Shown piece after piece: positions 19,361 to 20,649 of a stretch of DNA of 20,649 bases (the first letter of the stretch is position 1; the number at the start of each line of letters is the position of its first letter). The stretch lies in contig JAOPGA020000166.1 of NCBI GenBank assembly GCA_026419775.2, forward strand, positions 1-20,649, given 5' to 3'. Position numbers and translations under genes: made by a program. This DNA is from Acrasis kona. Its lineage: Eukaryota > Heterolobosea > Eutetramitea > Acrasida > Acrasidae. The notes beneath the pieces are model-generated. The model saw nothing but the letters and a program-made list of their open reading frames with translations, was not told the origin of the DNA and ran no database searches.

Positions 19361-20175
19361 TATAATACATTCTTCATCTCTTCTGATTGCATATTCTCCT
19401 TCATTGAAATTTGATGGTACAGTACTTGATTTGATTTGATGAACCATAACAAATCATGCTTCTCGGCAGATTTGGGTGTCATAAATATTAGAACAACAAC
19501 TATTGATATCAAACAAAATACAGCTGCTATAATGCAAGGTATAAGAAAAGGAAAGGGGGTAACATTTGAAGGGGCTGTTGCAGAGCCAATAGTTGGACCA
19601 ATGGCCACACCAACAAGCCATGCGCTGCCAAAACAAAGGTACGCCAACAAAGCATTTGATCCATCCGTCACTTCTGTAATGTATATTTTAGCAGTTACCA
19701 AACTACCATTAAGGGCTCCAGAAATTAGCCTACAAATGACTAAAATTGAAAAGTTCGAGATCATGCCAAAGCACAAATTTGAAATGAGAGTGACGAAAAG
19801 ACTACATGAAATTACAATGTGCTTTTTTTGAGAAATGTCGGTTAACGCCCCATATATGAGTCCTGAAATTAACTGAGAAGTGGAGAAGGTCATGTGTAAT
19901 ATCCCAGCATGATATCCTGATCTCGCCTGCGGTATTCCAATGTGTATCATCATTTGCCTAACAAATCCAAATATCATTGTATAATTAAATCCTTCTGAGA
20001 AGAACATAATGCATATAGAGATGATAGGACCAATAGGTAGAGGTGTCCTAGACCCTGCTGTAACATTTTTGTCATGATTTAATAAACTATCCACTTGCGA
20101 ATGTTGTTCTAGCGGTGAATTTTCCGAAGACTCCTCTGTTTCTGTTAGTTCAACATCCATTTTGACAACTGACAT
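19360..20175 (-). CDS. Half-length MFS transporter (ZIFL1-like N-terminal domain)
   Basis: 271 aa, single exon, ATG at 20175. After an acidic 45-residue N-terminus come six predicted membrane helices (about 48-70, 85-107, 119-137, 142-161, 177-199, 208-232), the N-terminal half of a major facilitator. The order resembles plant and fungal zinc-induced-facilitator-like (ZIFL/MFSD) transporters: GYHAGILHMTFSTSQLISG, a degraded motif A (GALTDISQKK), CRLISGALNGSLVTAKIYI followed by TEVTD, and GSAWLVGVAIGPTIG. A full member has 12 helices and 400-500 residues; here the frame stops after the central loop at a TAA that overlaps an AATAAA. No second half is visible downstream. It may be a truncated gene, a pseudogene, or a half-transporter that dimerises. 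The substrate is unknown. Confidence 0.75.
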   Translation of the reverse strand: MSVVKMDVELTETEESSENSPLEQHSQVDSLLNHDKNVTAGSRTPLPIGPIISICIMFFSEGFNYTMIFGFVRQMMIHIGIPQARSGYHAGILHMTFSTSQLISGLIYGALTDISQKKHIVISCSLFVTLISNLCFGMISNFSILVICRLISGALNGSLVTAKIYITEVTDGSNALLAYLCFGSAWLVGVAIGPTIGSATAPSNVTPFPFLIPCIIAAVFCLISIVVVLIFMTPKSAEKHDLLWFIKSNQVLYHQISMKENMQSEEMKNVL

Positions 20176-20234
20176 AAAGTTTTTGTTACGGGGAATTTAC
20201 AAAATACAAAAGTATTTTTGATGCAGAAACATTG

Positions 20235-20261
20235 GTCGGATGATGTCGGATGTGGTCGGAT
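20235..20261 (+). repeat. Three GTCGGAT copies at exact 10-bp spacing
   Basis: GTCGGAT occurs at 20235-20241, 20245-20251 and 20255-20261, ending 59 bp before the ATG of the monooxygenase gene and about 60 bp upstream of the divergent MFS start. The one-turn spacing would put all copies on one face of the helix, which fits a protein-binding array. The spacing is seen; the function is inferred. Confidence 0.5.
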
Positions 20262-20320
20262 ACAAGGTATTATTTAAGGAAAATTATATTTCGCCTTGAT
20301 TAAAACCAAATTGGAATAAT

Positions 20321-20649
20321 ATGCAGAAGACAGTTCTCATTTCAGGCGCAGGAGTAGCAGGCCCAACGCTGGCATATTGGCTTGCAAGATATAATTTCAA
20401 ACCCACCATTGTGGAGAGATCAATGCAACTACGCACTCAAGGCCAGATGCTTGACTATAATGGCAAAGCCATGGAGGTCCTTAAAAAGATGGGTCTAGTC
20501 GAAGAGTTTATGAAGAGAGGAACAAAGGAACAGGGCACACATTTGTAGACGTCAACAACAATATCAATCGCATCTTTTACCCGTGGGCAAAGGACCTACG
20601 TCAGAAGTAGAAATAGTTACGTGGAGAACTAGTCGACTCGTTATACAAA
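20321..20649 (+). pseudogene. FAD-dependent monooxygenase, frameshifted, 3' end beyond the window
   Basis: The first 75 codons read as the N-terminus of an aromatic-ring/UbiH-type flavin monooxygenase: VLISGAGVAGPTLAYWLARY (GxGxxG at 9-14 for FAD), TIVERS with the ribose-binding Glu32, then MLDYNGKAMEVLKKMGLVEE. This frame ends at a TAG (20546-20548). Family sequence continues in the next frame with TFVDVNNNINRIF from about 20539, and in the third frame with VGKGPTSEVEI from about 20583. Two shifts in the same direction within about 60 bp, with stops in each abandoned frame, indicate a pseudogene or assembly errors. Neither shift looks like an intron. Intact members have about 380-420 residues. 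Such enzymes hydroxylate small aromatic compounds; the substrate cannot be told. Confidence 0.8.

Noticed and set aside
1-20649. CRISPR arrays, insertion sequences, tRNA or rRNA genes
   Set aside because: None seen by eye: no regularly spaced repeats of CRISPR size, no transposase-like frames and no convincing cloverleaf. A covariance-model scan would be needed to exclude small RNAs.

Overview
The window looks like nuclear DNA of a unicellular, probably amoeboid, eukaryote. Genes sit close together on both strands and are split by very short GT-AG introns, nearly all 37-50 nt. Stop codons are standard (TAA, TAG) and AATAAA-type poly(A) signals follow several genes. The gene content (RGS, START, BAR, F-box, Ras-like and RCC1 proteins in unusual combinations, plus secreted nucleases) suits a bacterivorous protist. 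A heterolobosean (Naegleria/Acrasis type) is my best guess, an amoebozoan is possible, and the assignment is inference only.

Layout. 1-1120 (-): BAR-domain membrane-bending protein, cut by the left edge. 1935-3282 (+): RGS-START fusion. 3602-4429 (+): secreted DNase I-like nuclease. 4430-5585: no convincing gene. 5586-6526 (+): N-myristoylated, Glu-rich coiled-coil protein with a proline tract, ending 9 bp from the convergent ZIP metal transporter (6536-7663, -). 8039-11395 (-): complete mitochondrial presequence protease (PreP/PITRM1, M16C), nine exons, 1012 aa. 11616-12098 (+): small lysine-rich protein with a presequence-like N-terminus, divergent from PreP. 12142-14467 (-): protein joining two CCCH zinc fingers to RCC1 repeats. 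14517-15429 (+): F-box joined to a Ras-like GTPase with substitutions in its catalytic motifs; only 49 bp separate its start from that of the CCCH-RCC1 gene. 15738-16332 (+): TMEM222/RTE1 family protein. 16389-16799 (-): small unknown protein. 17107-17597 (+): shrunken BTB/T1-WD40 gene or pseudogene. 18134-18946 (+): secreted bacterial-type endonuclease I. 19360-20175 (-): half-length MFS transporter. 20321-20649 (+): FAD monooxygenase broken by two frameshifts and cut by the right edge.

Functional themes. The two secreted, unrelated nucleases fit digestion of DNA from food bacteria. The RGS-START and BAR proteins fit signalling at membranes. The most intriguing arrangement is the head-to-head pair of an RCC1-repeat protein (a fold that includes GTPase exchange factors) and an F-box-Ras fusion. 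The right end, from about 16.8 kb, holds several degraded or partial genes and looks less constrained than the left and middle.
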